Positions 1-6,717 of a DNA stretch of 21,677 nt are shown here, in pieces. Both the position numbers and the translations under genes were made by a program. Positions within the stretch are counted from its first letter, which is position 1, and every line of letters begins with the position of its first letter. The notes beneath the pieces are model-generated. The model ran no database searches. It was not told where the DNA came from and worked only from the letters and a program-made list of their open reading frames with translations. The stretch is from a virus, in the IMG/VR virus record IMGVR_UViG_3300002514_000142, positions 9,491-31,167 of that record. The stretch is one strand, 5' to 3'.

Positions 1-1703
1 AAGAGGGATTAGAACGCCTCCGAATCAGTGATTTAATTGTGGGACATAACATTCAGGGTTTTGATATTCCCGCCATACAAAAGTTATATCCTAAGTGGAA
101 GCCAGAGGGTTTGGTAAGAGATACCTTGATACTTTCCCGCCTCGTTTGGTCTGATATTAAAGAAGAAGATTTTAAGAGACTGAACAGCGGTTTCCCAAAA
201 AACTTAGTAGGCGCTCACTCGTTGAAATCGTGGGGCTATCGTTTAGGGGAATATAAGGATGAATATAAGGGCGGTTTTGCGGAGTACAGTGATGAGATGC
301 TTGAGTATTGTATACAAGATACGAAAGTTACTGAAGCGCTGTGGAACGCTATCGCTGCCAAGGAGGGCTCTGCCGATTCCCAGATTTTAGAACATGAGTT
401 TGCTGCGATTATAGATCAGCAACAAAAGAATGGTTTTGCTTTTGATGTTAAGAAAGCCGTTGAGTTGTATGGTCAGTGGTCTCAAGAGCGAGAGGTGCTT
501 AAGAGGAAACTTATAGAAACCTTCCCGCCCTCTATCGAAGAGATGAAGACGCCTCAGTATTGGGAGGTTGTTGCTACGAACCCTGTTGAGGGGCGGTTGG
601 CTCTTCAGTACCCCACAAAGACGGCGGCTAAGAAAGCGGGACACAAGGACGCTGACATTCGCCGGGGACCTAACAAAACCAAGACTGTTCCGTTTAACCC
701 AGACAGCAGACACCAAATCGCTAAATGCTTAATTGATAAATATGGGTGGGAGCCTCAGGTGTTTACGCCCAGTGGACAGCCTCAGGTCGATGAGAGCATC
801 CTTAAAGCGCTTCCCTACGATGAGGCTAAGACCCTTGTAGACTACCTAACAAAAGCCAAACGGATTGCCCAGTTGGCTGAGGGCAAGGAGGCGTGGCTTA
901 AGTTAGAGGTAGATGGGCGTATCCACGGCTCAGTAAATACTAACGGCACTATCACGGGGCGGTGTAGTCACCGTCGCCCAAATGTTGGTCAGGTTCCGGC
1001 TGTCCATGCGAAGTATGGTAAAGAATGTCGTGAGTTATTCCATGCTCCAGAGGGGCGTTTACTGGTAGGTGTGGATGCAAGCGGCTTAGAATTACGCTGC
1101 CTTGCTCACTACTTAGCCACCTTTGATAACGGTAAATATATTGACATCATCCTTAATGGGGACGTGCATACGGCTAACCAAAAAGCCTCAGGTCTAAAAA
1201 CTAGAGATCAAGCCAAGACTTTTATTTACGCCTGGCTTTATGGCGCAGGGGCTCCCAAGATTGGAAGCATAGTTGGAGGTGGCGCTCGTGAAGGTCAACG
1301 CTTGATGACACGCTTTATGACGAAGATGCCCGCCTTAAAACTTCTTAAAGAAAAAATAGAAAAGGCACTTACACATAGAAACTATTTGGTAGGATTAGAT
1401 GGTAGGAGATTACCTATCCGTTCTAACCACTCAGCCCTTAACGCTTTGTTACAGAGCGCCGGAAGTATACTTATGAAACAAGCCACTATAGATGCTCATA
1501 AAGCCTTAGCGCGTGAAAATTTAGACGCTATTCAGGTGGCTCACATTCACGACGAGATACAATATGAAACAGGCGCTGACGTCGGGGATAAAGTTGGTCA
1601 GATAGTTGTGAAGGCTATTCAAGAGGCAGGGACGTCTTTTGGATTTAGATGCCCTCTAGATGGGGAATACAAGGTTGGCGCCAACTGGGCGGAGACGCAC
1701 TAA
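1..1703 (+). CDS. T7-type family A DNA polymerase, 5'-truncated by window edge
   Basis: Replicative DNA polymerase with a 3'-5' exonuclease domain, closely resembling T7 gp5. The reading frame is open from the first base (first full codon at 3), so the GTG at 39 is internal and the true start lies upstream; the first exonuclease motif is therefore missing. About 566 residues are visible. Counting from codon 39: an exo II-like segment (GHNIQGFD) at the start, an exo III-type Y-x3-D (YCIQD) near residue 90, polymerase motif A (VDASGLELR) near 345, motif B (R-x3-K-x7-YG, ending LYGAG) near 390, and motif C (HDE) near 504. All polymerase catalytic signatures are intact. T7 gp5 uses host thioredoxin as processivity factor; whether this one does cannot be judged by eye. 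The downstream nuclease gene starts 13 bases after the stop codon. Confidence 0.97.
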   Translation, partial: EGLERLRISDLIVGHNIQGFDIPAIQKLYPKWKPEGLVRDTLILSRLVWSDIKEEDFKRLNSGFPKNLVGAHSLKSWGYRLGEYKDEYKGGFAEYSDEMLEYCIQDTKVTEALWNAIAAKEGSADSQILEHEFAAIIDQQQKNGFAFDVKKAVELYGQWSQEREVLKRKLIETFPPSIEEMKTPQYWEVVATNPVEGRLALQYPTKTAAKKAGHKDADIRRGPNKTKTVPFNPDSRHQIAKCLIDKYGWEPQVFTPSGQPQVDESILKALPYDEAKTLVDYLTKAKRIAQLAEGKEAWLKLEVDGRIHGSVNTNGTITGRCSHRRPNVGQVPAVHAKYGKECRELFHAPEGRLLVGVDASGLELRCLAHYLATFDNGKYIDIILNGDVHTANQKASGLKTRDQAKTFIYAWLYGAGAPKIGSIVGGGAREGQRLMTRFMTKMPALKLLKEKIEKALTHRNYLVGLDGRRLPIRSNHSALNALLQSAGSILMKQATIDAHKALARENLDAIQVAHIHDEIQYETGADVGDKVGQIVVKAIQEAGTSFGFRCPLDGEYKVGANWAETH

Positions 1704-1716
1704 TGAAAGGACTCAT

Positions 1717-2109
1717 ATGCAGACAACGACGACAACCAAGGGAGCAGTATCTGAATATAGGTCTGCCGCTTGGTTTAGCGAACAAGGCTTTGAAATCTTC
1801 TGGACACCAAGCGGGGCGGGACCTTGTGATTTTATTGCAATTAGAGGGACAGAGAGTCAACGTGTGCAAGTTAAAACAGCCCACTGGTGTCAGCAAGGAG
1901 GCAGCCGATATTTACGAGGTCCAGTGCAGCCCCGCAAAGGACAGTATAAAGACGGAGATTATGATCTACTCGCCATCGTCTGTCCGGATAGAAGAGTCTG
2001 GATTATCCCCTATAAAGAAGTGCCTGAGACCTCTTACATTTATTTGGAACGCATTAACAAACACGGGGACACGAAAGAATATGGGTGGAAAAAATGTCAA
2101 GTGATTTAG
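1717..2109 (+). CDS. PD-(D/E)XK-fold endonuclease (possible Holliday-junction/endonuclease I role)
   Basis: Predicted small nuclease of 130 residues. The visible pattern is that of PD-(D/E)XK enzymes: an N-terminal helix with E13, a P-S-G-x(4)-D segment ending at D38, and Q51-V-K53, where Q replaces the usual acidic residue, as in some intron-encoded and Holliday-junction-type members. I chose the ATG at 1717 because GAAAGG lies six bases upstream; a longer frame from 1660 would sit inside the polymerase gene and adds only a basic, non-conserved leader. It lies between polymerase and exonuclease, where T7 has several small genes. In T7 the endonuclease that resolves branched DNA (gp3) lies further upstream and belongs to the same broad fold, so functional replacement is possible but inferred. 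The last 16 bases overlap the next gene. A restriction-like or homing role cannot be excluded. Confidence 0.75.
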   Translation: MQTTTTTKGAVSEYRSAAWFSEQGFEIFWTPSGAGPCDFIAIRGTESQRVQVKTAHWCQQGGSRYLRGPVQPRKGQYKDGDYDLLAIVCPDRRVWIIPYKEVPETSYIYLERINKHGDTKEYGWKKCQVI

Positions 2110-2318
2110 AGTATATACCAACGACTGATTTAATTGATGAACTTCAAAAAAGAATGGATTGTATAGTTATTGTGGGCTCTGCTAATAGAACCGAGAAGGA
2201 AGACTCATTACTGTTTGTAGGTAAGGGGAGTTTCCACGGTTGTTTGGGGCTATGTGAAGCCGCAAAACTCTTTGTGCTTTCCAGAGATGAGGGCGTGGGT
2301 GAAGATGACCATACATAA
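2094..2318 (+). CDS. Small conserved-looking phage protein of unknown function (74 aa)
   Basis: Not assigned to a family. It encodes 74 residues from the ATG at 2094 (a GTG at 2085 would add three), with a GGTGG stretch just upstream inside the nuclease gene. The N-terminal half reads T-T-D-L-I-D-E-L-Q-K-R-M-D, an amphipathic helix pattern that I recall in small proteins of T7-like and cyanophage replication modules. This is followed by a short beta-like core (CIVIVGSA, SLLFVGKG) and an acidic tail. There is no signal peptide or membrane segment. It overlaps the nuclease gene by 16 bases and the exonuclease gene by 14, so translation of the three is probably coupled. A regulatory or accessory role to the nuclease pair is a guess from position only. 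Confidence 0.6.
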   Translation: MSSDLEYIPTTDLIDELQKRMDCIVIVGSANRTEKEDSLLFVGKGSFHGCLGLCEAAKLFVLSRDEGVGEDDHT

Positions 2319-3027
2319 AATAATTATTGACGGTGATATAACCCTGTTTCAATCCTCTGCGGCTGTGGAAGAACCTATCCACTGGGGCGATGATTGGTAT
2401 ACATTACACGCTGACTTTAAGGCGGCTAGACAGTTATTCGACCTTGAGGTCCAGAAGTTCCAGAAACGTCTAGAGGTCGATGCGGTTGTTATTGCTTTAT
2501 CAGACCCTAACAATAACTGGCGTAGGGGCGTCCTCGATTCCTATAAAGCAAACCGGCGTGGGAACAGGAAGCCTGTGTGCTATGTCCCTCTCCGTGAATA
2601 TGTGGAGGACACCTATGAGTGCGTGTGTCACCCCACCCTTGAAGCCGATGATGTTTTAGGGCTCTTATCAGAAGAGGGCTGCTGCATCGTCAGTGACGAC
2701 AAGGACCTTAAGACTATACCCGGATGGCTATATGTCCCGCACACCGATGAACTTCACAATATTTCCTTAGATCAAGCCGACCTCCACCACCTTACACAAG
2801 CCCTCACAGGAGACGCTGTGGATGGCTACAAGGGGTGTCCAGGTGTTGGACCCGTGAAGGCGGGACGAATACTGGAAGAGGGAACGTGGGATGAGGTTGT
2901 GACGGCGTATGAGTCTGCCGGATTAAATGAAGAAGTTGCCCTGATACAAGCCCGTGTTGCTCGTATTTTAAGGGTAGGAGAATATGACACCATTAAAGGA
3001 GAAGTAGAATTATGGAATCCTCAATGA
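2305..3027 (+). CDS. 5'-3' exonuclease, T7 gp6-like (FEN/PIN-like family)
   Basis: Structure-specific 5'-3' exonuclease of 240 residues, expected to degrade host DNA, remove RNA primers and act in concatemer processing as T7 gp6 does. Acidic metal-site residues are recognisable in order: D9-G-D11 at the first strand, E113-A-D115-D116, D131-D132-K-D134, and D170-x-x-D173, followed by a helix-hairpin-helix-like G-C-P-G-V-G-P-V-K-A loop. An arch-like basic segment (S-Y-K-A-N-R-R) lies near residue 80. The C-terminus (ARILRVGEYDTI) also matches the end of gp6 as I recall it. I chose the ATG at 2305, directly preceding the conserved T-I-H-K-I-I-I-D-G-D; the in-frame ATG codons at 2254 and 2287 lie inside the previous gene. 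It overlaps the following gene by 16 bases. Confidence 0.95.
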   Translation: MTIHKIIIDGDITLFQSSAAVEEPIHWGDDWYTLHADFKAARQLFDLEVQKFQKRLEVDAVVIALSDPNNNWRRGVLDSYKANRRGNRKPVCYVPLREYVEDTYECVCHPTLEADDVLGLLSEEGCCIVSDDKDLKTIPGWLYVPHTDELHNISLDQADLHHLTQALTGDAVDGYKGCPGVGPVKAGRILEEGTWDEVVTAYESAGLNEEVALIQARVARILRVGEYDTIKGEVELWNPQ

Positions 3028-3344
3028 CACGAGAAGAATACTTTCAGTTTCATAAGCAGTTGTGTTTAGACGCTTTAGAACTTTCGATGCGAAAGAATCA
3101 CGATTATTCGGGCGGAGAAGATGGGAGCAACCCCTTCCAGAACTTTATGTTTGTTGAGTCGATGGGGATGGGTGTTTCCACAGAACAAGGTTTCTTGGTA
3201 CGTCTAGCCGATAAGATGAAAAGACTGAGCGGTTTCTGCAAGACAGGAACCTTTGAAGTTGAGGATGAGAATTTCCAAGATACTTGTGTAGACGTCATTA
3301 ATTACATCTGTTTACTTTCTGCGTATATGCGTTCTAAGGGCTAA
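3012..3344 (+). CDS. DUF1599 / MazG-like nucleotide-associated protein
   Basis: A 110-residue protein with the pattern of the DUF1599 family (also called nucleotide modification associated domain 1), related in fold to all-alpha NTP pyrophosphatases such as MazG and phage dCTPases. Visible signatures: K-N-H-D-Y-S-G-G at 28-35, N-P-F-x-N-F at 40-45, R-L-A-D-K-M-x-R-L at 64-72, and D-E-x(4)-D-T-C-x-D-x-x-N-Y at 85-98; the paired acidic residues are the likely metal site. The start at 3012 has AAGGAG ten bases upstream; an ATG at 3024 is an alternative. It overlaps the exonuclease by 16 bases. The plausible role is hydrolysis of a nucleotide to shape the dNTP pool or support modified bases. No base-modifying enzyme is seen in this window, so which nucleotide is involved is unknown. 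Confidence 0.75.
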   Translation: MESSMTREEYFQFHKQLCLDALELSMRKNHDYSGGEDGSNPFQNFMFVESMGMGVSTEQGFLVRLADKMKRLSGFCKTGTFEVEDENFQDTCVDVINYICLLSAYMRSKG

Positions 3345-3363
3345 AAACGAGGTATTGAATCTT

Positions 3364-3555
3364 ATGAATACAAACGAAACACCTCTCATCTCAAATGCAT
3401 TAGTAAAGAGTTTAGACGCAATGTTTCCTGATAGTTGTCCCCGGCTTGATGATAAGGACCGCATGGTGTGGTTCAAGGCAGGACAACGGGCAGTTGTTGA
3501 TTATCTCATTGAACAACATAAACGCCAAAACGAGACCATTTTAGGACAAAAATAA
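3364..3555 (+). CDS. Small conserved-looking phage protein of unknown function (63 aa)
   Basis: A 63-residue soluble protein I do not assign. It begins at the ATG at 3364 (a TTG at 3355 is in frame) with ACGAGG about eleven bases upstream. Its core reads L-D-A-M-F-P-D-x-C-P-R-L-D-D-K-D-R-M-V-W-F-K-A-G-Q, followed by R-A-V-V-D-Y-L, a pattern I recall from small proteins just upstream of the portal in marine T7-like podoviruses. This suggests it is a real, conserved gene, probably in the 6.5-7 region of a T7-style map. There is no membrane segment; the C-terminus is charged and Q-rich. It is spaced 19 bases from the previous gene and two from the next. Confidence 0.65.
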   Translation: MNTNETPLISNALVKSLDAMFPDSCPRLDDKDRMVWFKAGQRAVVDYLIEQHKRQNETILGQK

Positions 3556-3557
3556 TT

Positions 3558-3833
3558 ATGTGTGCGAATGCAGTCATGAAGAAAACAATGGTGGCGGTGC
3601 GGGGAATGATGCAGCCGAAGGCTCCACCACCACCACCACAGCCCGCCGCAATCCCCCCGCCTCCTCCGCCCCCTGCGGCTGCTACAGCACCCGCTTATGC
3701 GGAAAGGGCTGACAGGACCAACACGGACGAAGAAATACGCAATCGCACCGGCAGCGCCACAAACAAACGAAAGCGCGGCAAGTCGAGCCTACGGATTAGA
3801 CAATCCGGTGGTACTTCTTATCCTGGATATTAA
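3558..3833 (+). CDS. Proline-rich small virion protein, candidate T7 gp7.3 equivalent
   Basis: A 91-residue, low-complexity protein directly before the portal gene, the position of T7 gene 7.3. Residues 20-41 are largely proline and alanine (runs of five and seven prolines). The tail is basic and ends with G-S-A-T-N-K-R-K-R-G-K-S-S-L-R-I-R followed by Q-S-G-G. T7 gp7.3 is about the same length (99 residues), is also low-complexity in the middle, and ends with a similar basic K/R stretch, a K-S-L-S-V-A-R segment and a glycine-rich end. gp7.3 is a minor tail-associated virion protein that is ejected at infection. The match rests on position, length and the C-terminal pattern only. AGGA lies eleven bases upstream of the ATG. 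The stop codon is separated from the portal ATG by three bases. Confidence 0.6.
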   Translation: MCANAVMKKTMVAVRGMMQPKAPPPPPQPAAIPPPPPPPAAATAPAYAERADRTNTDEEIRNRTGSATNKRKRGKSSLRIRQSGGTSYPGY

Positions 3834-3836
3834 TCT

Positions 3837-5399
3837 ATGAATAAAACAACAGGTTCAGCAGAAGCCCTCTACACTAAACTATCGGGACAACGGTTCCCAT
3901 ATATTAAACGTGGTAGAGATGCTTCAGCCCTTACAATTCCCTCAATACTTCCGGCTGAAGGACATAATGGCGCTTCCGCCTTGCCGACCCCTTATCAATC
4001 CGTCGGCGCTCGCGGGGTTAATAACCTAGCCGCTGCCCTTTTATTGAGCCTGTTGCCCCCTAACAGCCCCTTCTTTCGTCTCGTTGTTGAAGAGTCTGCT
4101 ATGGCTGAAGTGACGGCACAAGCGAGTGGGGAGTCTATCAAGACAGAAATTGAAGCATCGCTTAGTAAAATAGAGCGTTCTGTAATGTCTGAGATCGAAA
4201 CAACCGCCGTCCGAGTACAATTATATGAAGCCCTGCGGCATCTTATTGTAACAGGGAACGTGCTTTTACATATGGTAGATGAGGGTGGAATGAGGGTTAT
4301 CCATCTAAATCGCTATGTTGTTAAGCGGGACCCTATGGGCGAAGCCCGACAAATAATCATCAAAGAATGTATCTCCCCAGATATGCTGCCTGATGCTGCT
4401 AAAGCGTTGGTGGCTTCTAATATCAACTCCCCTAAAGAAGATGGGGTTGATATGTATACCTGTATTAAGCGGGTTGGGGATAAGATAGAGGTTTATCAAG
4501 AGATATCAGGCAAGGTAGTCCCCGGCTCCTCTGGTAAATATGATATTGATAAGAGCCCCTATCTCGCCCTCCGTATGAACCGCACTGATGGTGAGGATTA
4601 CGGTAGAGGATATGTGGAACAATATATTGGCGACTTGAAATCACTTGAGAGCCTGATGATGTCCATCGTGGAAGCCTCGGCGGCTGCTGCGAAAGTATTA
4701 TTTTTAGTAGCACCTAACGGTGTTACCCGAAGCAGAGTATTAGCGGAGGCTCCCAATGGTGGTATTGTTGAAGGATCGGCACAAGACGTTTCGGTATTAC
4801 AACTTAACAAGGCGAACGATTTCAACATCGCATTTCAAACCGCATCGACGGTTTCTGATCGCTTGTCTTATGCGTTTCTATTAACAGATAACGCCATACG
4901 GAATGCTGACCGCGTTACGGCGGCAGAAGTGAGGCTAGTTACTCAATCTATTGAGCGGCAACTAGGCGGAATCTACAGCGTTCTGTCCCAAGAATTACAA
5001 CTACCTTTGGTGAAGCGTATCATGGACCACATGCGCCGTGAGAAGCGCTTACCAGAGATACCTTCTGACCTCGTGCGTCCGACCATCATAACTGGTGTAG
5101 ACGCTCTTGGTCGAGGGAACGACTTAAATAAGATGGACGAGTTCCTAGTTGGCGTGGCTCAACTACTCGGACCTGAAATCCTCGGACAATATGTTGATAT
5201 GAGAGAATACATGGATCGCCGTGCCTTAGCACTTGGGATCGAAACCGAAGGTCTCATACGCACCGAAGAGGAAATACAGGCAGAACAACAACAGCAAATG
5301 CTTCTACAAGCCGCTCAACAGTTTGGTCCACAGGTTATGGACTCCATGACTAAACAAACTGTTGAAGGCATGAAGCAAGAAGCACAGCAAGAAGCATAA
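3837..5399 (+). CDS. Portal protein (head-tail connector), T7 gp8-like
   Basis: The portal forms the ring at one capsid vertex through which DNA is packaged and ejected and on which the tail tube assembles. The protein has 520 residues (T7 gp8 has about 536). Diagnostic stretches are V-G-A-R-G-V-N-N-L-A at 56-65, the G-N-V-L-L segment near 140, the glycine and tyrosine-rich D-G-E-D-Y-G-R-G-Y-V-E-Q-Y-I-G-D-L motif near 255, and L-S-Q-E-L-Q-L-P-L-V near 384. The C-terminal 50 residues are rich in Q and M, as in the portal family. The start is the ATG at 3837, three bases after the previous stop, with almost no Shine-Dalgarno sequence, so re-initiation from the upstream gene is likely. Its stop codon is embedded in the ribosome binding site of the scaffold gene. 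Confidence 0.98.
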   Translation: MNKTTGSAEALYTKLSGQRFPYIKRGRDASALTIPSILPAEGHNGASALPTPYQSVGARGVNNLAAALLLSLLPPNSPFFRLVVEESAMAEVTAQASGESIKTEIEASLSKIERSVMSEIETTAVRVQLYEALRHLIVTGNVLLHMVDEGGMRVIHLNRYVVKRDPMGEARQIIIKECISPDMLPDAAKALVASNINSPKEDGVDMYTCIKRVGDKIEVYQEISGKVVPGSSGKYDIDKSPYLALRMNRTDGEDYGRGYVEQYIGDLKSLESLMMSIVEASAAAAKVLFLVAPNGVTRSRVLAEAPNGGIVEGSAQDVSVLQLNKANDFNIAFQTASTVSDRLSYAFLLTDNAIRNADRVTAAEVRLVTQSIERQLGGIYSVLSQELQLPLVKRIMDHMRREKRLPEIPSDLVRPTIITGVDALGRGNDLNKMDEFLVGVAQLLGPEILGQYVDMREYMDRRALALGIETEGLIRTEEEIQAEQQQQMLLQAAQQFGPQVMDSMTKQTVEGMKQEAQQEA

Positions 5400-5411
5400 A
5401 GGGACAATTTT

Positions 5412-6188
5412 ATGTCAGATAGTTTAGAAGTAAGTGCCGGTAACATCGGCGAAACCGGACCAGACGGACCTAATCAACCTATTTACGAAGGGTATGTGAA
5501 TGAGTCGGAAGCCTCGGCGGAAGAGCAAGGCGAACAAGTTGCCGAACAACTGGAGGTTCCGGACAAATTTATCATGGAAGATGGTTCCGTGGATGTGGAC
5601 GCGTTGGTCAAATCCTACGCAGAACTGGAAAGAGGATTATCTAACCCAGAAACTGCCGCAGAGACCTCGGAGACACAGCAAACAGAACCCCTCATTACAG
5701 AAGAACATACTGTCATCTATAATAAGGAACTTCAAGAAACTGGCGACCTCAGCGATGAATCTTACGCCAATATGGAGGCTCAAGGTATCCCTCGCCCTTT
5801 GGTTGAGCAGTATGTTCAGGGGCAGTTAGCACTTGCTGCACAACAAGAAGCCCAACTTCTAGAAGACGTTGGCGGTGCTGAAAACTATGGCGCTCTAACA
5901 GAGTGGGCGTCTGAGAACCTATCCGAATCAGAAATTGATGCCTACGACTCTATGGTAGAGACAGGCGATGCCGCACAAATACAGATGGCAATAGCAGGGC
6001 TTCACGCTCGCTATCAACAAGCCACAGGACGCCCCACATTACTTCAAGGTGAGACCGGTACTTCAGGTGCCTCTCAAGCATTCCGTAGTTGGGCAGAAGT
6101 GACTGAAGCGATGAAGAACCCTAAATACCAATCCGACCCCTCCTATCGTAAGGACATAGAAAGTCGGTTGGCTGTCTCTAACTTTTAG
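5412..6188 (+). CDS. Capsid assembly (scaffolding) protein, T7 gp9-like
   Basis: Scaffold proteins guide coat protein into a prohead and leave before DNA packaging. This 258-residue product is strongly acidic and Q/E-rich over its first 110 residues, as T7 gp9 is, and ends with the family's recognisable C-terminal helix pattern (F-R-S-W-A-E-V-T-E-A-M, then N-P-K-Y-x-x-D-x-x-Y-R-x-D-I-E). That region contacts the coat protein in related phages. The ribosome binding site AAAGGG at 5398-5403 overlaps the portal stop codon. The position between portal and capsid genes also fits, although here three small membrane or lipoprotein genes separate scaffold from capsid. Confidence 0.93.
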   Translation: MSDSLEVSAGNIGETGPDGPNQPIYEGYVNESEASAEEQGEQVAEQLEVPDKFIMEDGSVDVDALVKSYAELERGLSNPETAAETSETQQTEPLITEEHTVIYNKELQETGDLSDESYANMEAQGIPRPLVEQYVQGQLALAAQQEAQLLEDVGGAENYGALTEWASENLSESEIDAYDSMVETGDAAQIQMAIAGLHARYQQATGRPTLLQGETGTSGASQAFRSWAEVTEAMKNPKYQSDPSYRKDIESRLAVSNF

Positions 6189-6201
6189 ATAAAGGACTAA
6201 C

Positions 6202-6393
6202 ATGGAAAACAAACCCGGATATAAAACAACAGAATTTTGGATGAGCATGATTGCTATAGCCCTCGGTGCTGTAGTTGCTTCAGGAGCCATTGAAATTGAT
6301 GGCGCCTCTGCTCAAATCGTAGGTTTAGTTGAGTCAGCACTGGTTGCTCTAGGCTACACAGGCGCTCGCTTAACCTTGAAGAATAACGGCTGA
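6202..6393 (+). CDS. Small membrane protein, putative holin
   Basis: A 63-residue protein that starts with a charged K-P-G-Y-K-T-T-E-F-W segment, followed by a hydrophobic stretch (residues about 14-30, MSMIAIALGAVVASGA) and a second, weaker hydrophobic helix (about 37-53). This reads as one or two membrane segments with a basic C-terminus. The layout fits small phage holins, which form holes in the inner membrane and time lysis. The K-P-G-Y-K-T-T-E-F-W opening is one I recall in small proteins of phage structural modules. AAAGGA ends five bases before the ATG. The stop TGA shares its last base with the ATG of the next small ORF. The holin call is inferred from size, topology and the lipoprotein gene nearby; there is no catalytic motif to confirm it. 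Confidence 0.65.
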   Translation: MENKPGYKTTEFWMSMIAIALGAVVASGAIEIDGASAQIVGLVESALVALGYTGARLTLKNNG

Positions 6394-6566
6394 TGTTTCA
6401 AGCAATAACAGCCGCACTATACGCTTTATTCAAAGCAATAATACCTTTCACATGGGAACGACTTAATGAATCGACTACTGCAAAAGATGCTCCCCCTGTT
6501 CCTGCTAACGTCCGTAATCGTTGGCGTCTCAGGGTGCGAAAGCACAAGAGTCGTATTCGTTCCTGA
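6393..6566 (+). CDS. Overlapping 57-aa ORF, small basic membrane-associated protein candidate
   Basis: This frame begins with an ATG sharing its A with the stop of the holin-like gene (TGATG) and ends with TGA at 6564-6566. Its last 101 bases overlap the lipoprotein gene in a different frame. The predicted 57-residue protein has a hydrophobic or amphipathic N-terminus (residues 2-20), then a short acidic and proline-bearing linker (A-K-D-A-P-P-V-P), and a strongly basic C-terminus with nine R and three K in the last 17 residues. Stop-start overlap is typical of coupled translation, and without this gene there would be a 72-base gap in an otherwise gapless region. A lysis-related role (holin partner or spanin-like) is a guess from neighbours. 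It could be a chance ORF. Confidence 0.5.
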   Translation: MFQAITAALYALFKAIIPFTWERLNESTTAKDAPPVPANVRNRWRLRVRKHKSRIRS

Positions 6567-6717
6567 AGATGATGGTCTAGTAAGACTTGGTCCCGCTATG
6601 CGGGGTCACGTCTATTTTTGGAATGGTAACTCTTGGGAGTTATCAGCCAACAAGGTTCTGCTACCAGAAGGTTGGTATGCAGGGTCTATAGAGTCGCAAG
6701 ACGAAACTACAGAGTAG
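6466..6717 (+). CDS. Small lipoprotein (lysis-cassette associated candidate)
   Basis: An 83-residue protein with a clear lipoprotein signal: basic start (MNRLLQK), a hydrophobic core (PLFLLTSVIVGV) and a lipobox V-S-G-C, with C24 the predicted lipidated residue. The mature part of about 60 residues reads S-T-R-V-V-F-V-P near its start and L-P-E-G-W-Y near the end. I recall this pattern from small unassigned phage lipoproteins, but I know no function for it. It lacks the proline-rich make-up of Rz1 and is not an evident spanin. GGGAA lies seven bases upstream of the ATG. The gene starts inside the 57-residue ORF. It might act in lysis as an outer membrane partner or in superinfection exclusion; the sequence does not decide. 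Confidence 0.75.
   Translation: MNRLLQKMLPLFLLTSVIVGVSGCESTRVVFVPEDDGLVRLGPAMRGHVYFWNGNSWELSANKVLLPEGWYAGSIESQDETTE

Noticed and set aside
387-716. A 109-codon ORF on the - strand inside the polymerase gene
   Set aside because: The plus-strand frame is clearly DNA polymerase; there is no ribosome binding site or motif on the opposite strand.
1649-2104. A 151-codon + strand ORF in another frame over the nuclease gene
   Set aside because: It begins inside the polymerase gene and lacks any motif, whereas the overlapping frame shows a PD-(D/E)XK pattern, a proper ribosome binding site and a fitting start.
6405-6424. A CACTATA string resembling the core of T7-family promoters
   Set aside because: It lies within a coding ORF, lacks the rest of the consensus, and similar CACTATA strings occur inside other genes in the window.
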